From an uncultured Eubacteriales bacterium (GTDB lineage Bacteria > Bacillota > Clostridia > Oscillospirales > Acutalibacteraceae), in the NCBI GenBank assembly GCA_934408795.1, contig CAKRVQ010000028.1, positions 1-8,942 of the forward strand: a stretch of DNA of 8,942 bases, in the 5' to 3' direction. The translations under genes and the position numbers were made by a program. Below the pieces are notes generated by a model. That model worked only from the letters and a program-made list of their open reading frames with translations. It made no database searches and was not told the origin of the DNA. Shown here piece after piece: positions 6,690 through 8,942 of this stretch (positions within the stretch are counted from its first letter, which is position 1; each line of letters begins with the position of its first letter).

Positions 6690-7394
6690 TTAAATACCTC
6701 CTTCGGCATTGTCCGCAATAATGCGGCCCTTGTCTATCATTATTACTCTCTTTCCGAAATCGGATACAAGCTGATGCTCATGAGTGACCATAAGGACGGT
6801 AGTGCCCTTGCGGTTGATCTCGGTCAAAAGCTCCACGATCTCATATGACATATTGGGATCGACATTTCCCGTAGGCTCATCCGCCACTATCAGCTCGGGG
6901 CGGTTGACAAGTGCACGGGCAAGCGCAACACGCTGCTGCTCACCGCCCGACATCTGCGCCGGCATACTGCGTGCCTTATGCTGAAGGCCGACGACACTGA
7001 GCGCACCCGAAACACTTTTTCTTATATCCCTTGACGAAGCTCCAGTTACATGCATTGCAAATGCAACATTTTCGAAAGCATTCATTGTGGGGATAAGTCT
7101 GAAATCCTGGAATACTATGCCCGTCGTTCTGCGATAAAGGGCTACCTGCTTGTTTTTCAGACGGTTTAGATTGTAACCGTTAACGAAGATCTGACCGACC
7201 GTGGGTTTTTCCTCACGCATTATAAGCTTCATAAAGGTACTCTTGCCCGCTCCCGAGGAGCCGACGATAAACACAAATTCACCTTTATCTATCTTTATAT
7301 TGATATCCTCAAGCGCGTGGGTCCCGCTCGGATAGGTCTTTGACACGCCGTCAAATTCGATTATCGGCTTTTGCTCTGCAATAATATTATCCAT
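6690..7394 (-). CDS. ftsE: Cell division ATP-binding protein FtsE
   Basis: A cytoplasmic ABC ATPase of 234 residues from ATG at 7394. It binds FtsX and powers control of wall hydrolysis at division or along the side wall. Walker A is GSSGAGKS (45-52), the Q-loop is Q96 in FQDFRL, the signature is MSGGEQQR (148-155), Walker B is LIVADEP (D172, E173), and the H-loop is H205. All ATPase motifs are intact. The frame can be opened 27 nt earlier at a TTG (7421), but no ribosome binding site precedes it. The ATG at 7394 has AAAGGG 5 nt upstream and gives a protein close to the usual length. It follows the regulator gene by 30 nt and abuts ftsX, so the three are almost certainly cotranscribed. Confidence 0.97.
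   Translation of the reverse strand: MDNIIAEQKPIIEFDGVSKTYPSGTHALEDINIKIDKGEFVFIVGSSGAGKSTFMKLIMREEKPTVGQIFVNGYNLNRLKNKQVALYRRTTGIVFQDFRLIPTMNAFENVAFAMHVTGASSRDIRKSVSGALSVVGLQHKARSMPAQMSGGEQQRVALARALVNRPELIVADEPTGNVDPNMSYEIVELLTEINRKGTTVLMVTHEHQLVSDFGKRVIMIDKGRIIADNAEGGI
6696..6701 (-). promoter_or_regulatory. Ribosome binding site of ftsX inside the ftsE coding sequence
   Basis: GGAGGT on the minus strand is a near-perfect Shine-Dalgarno sequence, 6 nt before the GTG start of ftsX. It overlaps the last codons of ftsE, so ribosomes ending ftsE could restart on ftsX. It fixes GTG at 6689 as the start. Confidence 0.9.
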
Positions 7395-7399
7395 TTCGA

Positions 7400-7405
7400 C
7401 CCTTT
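7400..7405 (-). promoter_or_regulatory. Ribosome binding site that decides the ftsE start
   Basis: AAAGGG on the minus strand lies 5 nt before ATG 7394. The upstream TTG at 7421 sits only 3 nt after the regulator stop codon and has no such site, so the shorter FtsE is preferred. Confidence 0.75.
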
Positions 7406-7424
7406 CGTTTTTCTTCGGCAATTA

Positions 7425-8507
7425 TCAATACTTTACCGGATTGGCTTTAAGGTACTTCTTGACCATAAGGGCGATCTTGAACACTATCGCGTGATCAAAC
7501 TCGCGCAGATCAAGACCGGTGATCTTCTTGATCTTTTCAAGTCTGTACACAAGGGTGTTTCTGTGGACAAACAACTTTCTCGAGGTCTCAGAAACATTAA
7601 GGTTGTTTTCAAAGAATTTCTGGATGGTGAAAAGCGTCTCCTGGTCAAGACTTTCTATCGATCCGCGCTTGAACACCTCGTGAAGGAATGTTTCGCAAAG
7701 CGTGGTGGGAAGCTGATAGATAAGTCTCGCAATTCCGAGATTCTCATAGCTCACGATCGTCTTTTCGGTATCAAACACCTTCCCGACTTCAAGAGCGACC
7801 TGCGCTTCCTTGAACGAGCGGGCAATATCCTTAAGCCCCTCGACGGTGGTTCCGATGCCGATGACCGCATGTGCGTAGAATTCGCCCGAGAGCGTGTCCG
7901 AGATAGAAGCGGCAAGAGCCTCAAGATCCTTGAGCTCAATGTCGGGCTTGACCTCTTTCACAAGTGCGATGTCACTCTCACTTATATTGACGATGAAGTC
8001 TTTGCTGCGGTCGGGGAACAACTTGCTTATAACATCGTATACCGAAACATCATTTGCGGTAGGCACCCTTATAAGAAGGACCACCCTTGAGACATCACTG
8101 CTGAAGTGGAGCTCTCTCGCCTTAAGGTAAATGTCGCCCGGCAGGATATTATCAAGAATTATATTCTTGATGAAATTACCGCGGTCATACTTCTCGTCAT
8201 AATAGAACTTGATATTTGAAAACGCTATTGAGAGTATCGAAGCGTATTTCGCCGCCTGAGGATCGCTGCCCTCAACAAAAAGAATATACTCCGAAGTCTG
8301 GGTGTTTCCGATCGGCTTGTATGTATATGTTCCCTTTACGAACACATCGTTTCCGTTCATCGGGAGGCTGCGGACATCACTCGTCTCGCCGATCTTGCCG
8401 AGGTCACTGCAAGCTATAACGACCGAGTTTTCATCAATGATGCCTATGGTACGGTCCACCGCGTATTTCATCTGATGAATAATTCCCTGAAAAAGTCTGC
8501 TTGACAT
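7425..8507 (-). CDS. PucR/CdaR-type transcriptional regulator with C-terminal helix-turn-helix
   Basis: A 360-residue cytoplasmic protein. The C-terminal 70 residues match the PucR-type helix-turn-helix: NNLNVSETSRKLFVHRNTLV (301-320), continuing YRLEKIKKITGLDLREFDHA. The middle (about 135-265) has the GGDEF-like fold pattern found in this family, ending in FKEAQVALEVGKVF (232-245). The N-terminus (about 5-60, with TIGIIDENSVVIACSDLGKIG) resembles the sugar-diacid recognition domain of CdaR but is too diverged to name a ligand. Such proteins are usually ligand-responsive activators of catabolic genes. Here the gene is first in a unit with ftsEX and wall genes, so it may control that unit or itself. 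ATG at 8507 has AAGGAG 8 nt upstream. The family is clear; target and ligand are unknown. Confidence 0.93.
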   Translation of the reverse strand: MSSRLFQGIIHQMKYAVDRTIGIIDENSVVIACSDLGKIGETSDVRSLPMNGNDVFVKGTYTYKPIGNTQTSEYILFVEGSDPQAAKYASILSIAFSNIKFYYDEKYDRGNFIKNIILDNILPGDIYLKARELHFSSDVSRVVLLIRVPTANDVSVYDVISKLFPDRSKDFIVNISESDIALVKEVKPDIELKDLEALAASISDTLSGEFYAHAVIGIGTTVEGLKDIARSFKEAQVALEVGKVFDTEKTIVSYENLGIARLIYQLPTTLCETFLHEVFKRGSIESLDQETLFTIQKFFENNLNVSETSRKLFVHRNTLVYRLEKIKKITGLDLREFDHAIVFKIALMVKKYLKANPVKY

Positions 8508-8773
8508 ATTGTTTCTCCTTCTCGGTTAATTTTTTCTTCCACGGTAGCGGTTAAGAAGATCCACCGTTTCCCGAGTTGTGTTTTTCCCATATTTTTTTGC
8601 AATTTACCCGTCGGTTCCGTGAGCACAAACCGGTGCCACGGCGGCACGCACCCCCTGTTTTTCGGCAGATACCGTCGGTTGACAATGGCAGATACGCCTG
8701 TCCGAACACCTTCGCAGAGCCTTTTGCCGTTCTCACCTTGGCGGGCGATACAGTAATTGCATGATAATATACA
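8508..8773 (-). promoter_or_regulatory. Long structured 5' leader of the regulator-ftsEX unit
   Basis: About 265 nt lie between the predicted transcription start and the regulator ATG, with no credible gene. Short inverted repeats follow one another: GACA.GGC/GCC.TGTC (8681-8702), GTGCC/GGCAC around 5 nt (8633-8647), CGGTT/AACCG (8612-8632), and a nested pair, CTCGG/CCGAG enclosing ACGGT/ACCGT (8521-8575), that ends just before the ribosome binding site. The 9-mer GGCAGATAC is repeated at 8664-8672 and 8687-8695. I do not recognise a described riboswitch, T-box or other RNA family. Each stem is short, so the fold is uncertain. Confidence 0.4.
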
Positions 8774-8779
8774 TTATAT

Positions 8780-8808
8780 ATTTTACACAAAGAACATTGC
8801 TTTTTCAA
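8780..8808 (-). promoter_or_regulatory. Sigma-A promoter of the regulator-ftsEX-M23 unit
   Basis: On the minus strand TTGAAA (8803-8808) and TAAAAT (8780-8785) are separated by exactly 17 nt, with AT-rich DNA on both sides. Transcription should start near 8773-8774. It is the best promoter in the window and the only one found ahead of the regulator, ftsE, ftsX and M23 genes. Confidence 0.8.
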
Positions 8809-8942
8809 GCATAATTATAAAAAAACATAAAATCGGTGACTCTGCCGTCGGTATGCGGACCTGCAGTCGGCAGCACGGCGTACCGACATGACGCGGTCTT
8901 TTACGGCGGCGCACCCTGCGCGCCGCCCGCAATCACATCTTT
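8809..8942. other. Upstream region with inverted repeats, no gene seen
   Basis: An AT-rich stretch (8809-8832) lies directly upstream of the promoter and could act as an UP element. GTCGGTA (8847-8853) and TACCGAC (8881-8887) form perfect 7-bp arms. CTGCCG (8842-8847) and CGGCAG (8868-8873) form an overlapping, competing pair. A strong GC-rich hairpin lies at 8905-8927. No open frame with a ribosome binding site was found. Confidence 0.5.
8905..8927 (-). other. Strong GC-rich hairpin at the right edge
   Basis: GGCGGCGCGC and GTGCGCCGCC (minus strand) pair over 10 bp around a 3-nt loop. One pair is a G-U wobble in minus-strand RNA but an A-C mismatch in plus-strand RNA, which favours transcription of the minus strand. 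No U tract follows on either strand, so it is not a standard intrinsic terminator. It may mark the end of a gene just outside the window. Confidence 0.45.

Noticed and set aside
8508..8773. Known riboswitch or T-box in the leader
   Set aside because: I looked for the conserved cores of TPP, SAM, FMN, cobalamin, lysine, glycine, purine, c-di-GMP, c-di-AMP, ZTP and T-box elements and saw none. A CGGTGG and a CCGCTACCG are present but lack the rest of a T-box.
8735..8774. Possible leaderless 13-residue peptide starting at the predicted transcription start
   Set aside because: The ATG coincides with the likely +1 and the frame ends at TGA, but there is no ribosome binding site and no regulatory residue run, so it cannot be separated from chance.
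8551..8808. Minus-strand open frame of 85 codons with several Cys
   Set aside because: Its TTG start is the -35 box of the promoter, it has no ribosome binding site, and the Cys spacing matches no known motif.
1..8942. tRNA, rRNA, CRISPR array, insertion sequence or prophage
   Set aside because: No cloverleaf, rRNA core, regular spaced repeats, transposase or integrase motif was seen on either strand.

Overview
The window reads as a chromosomal stretch of a low-to-mid GC Gram-positive of the class Clostridia, most likely an intestinal or rumen Oscillospiraceae/Lachnospiraceae-type bacterium. This is inferred from three things: an ftsE-ftsX-M23 hydrolase cluster headed by a PucR/CdaR-type regulator, strong AGGAGG-type ribosome binding sites, and a cytoplasmic GH31 glycosidase of the type with a W-W-x-D-W nucleophile motif. 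The assignment rests on recognised protein families, not on a database search. Every gene I can support lies on the minus strand, so transcription runs from the right edge to the left.

Layout in transcription order. Positions 8809-8942 hold inverted repeats but no gene. A good sigma-A promoter (8780-8808) is followed by a leader of about 265 nt, rich in small hairpins, that ends at the ribosome binding site of a PucR/CdaR-type regulator (7425-8507). Then follow ftsE (6690-7394) and ftsX (5673-6689), whose stop and start codons abut, and a secreted coiled-coil M23 peptidase (4493-5692), which overlaps ftsX by 20 nt. A 219-bp gap with repeated G-runs and a possible hairpin (4274-4492) precedes a class A penicillin-binding protein (1583-4273). 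A clean intrinsic terminator (1531-1569) closes this unit. To its left a separate unit, with its own promoter and a perfect dyad upstream of the -35 box, encodes a GH31 alpha-glycosidase cut off by the left edge (1-1307).

How the genes fit together. FtsE (ATPase) and FtsX (membrane protein with an extracellular domain) are known to switch on peptidoglycan hydrolases outside the cell through coiled-coil partners. The adjacent M23 protein has the expected signal peptide, two coiled-coil stretches and an intact zinc site, so it is the obvious partner. The downstream class A PBP makes new glycan strands and crosslinks. The cluster therefore pairs controlled wall cutting with wall synthesis, possibly under one regulator. 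The GH31 enzyme is a neighbouring sugar-metabolism gene with no visible link to the wall genes.

No mobile element, tRNA, rRNA, CRISPR array or phage gene was seen. The least explained parts are the structured leader at 8508-8773, the 219-bp gap before the PBP gene, an extra segment of roughly 30 residues in the FtsX extracellular domain, and the long charged cytoplasmic tail of the PBP.
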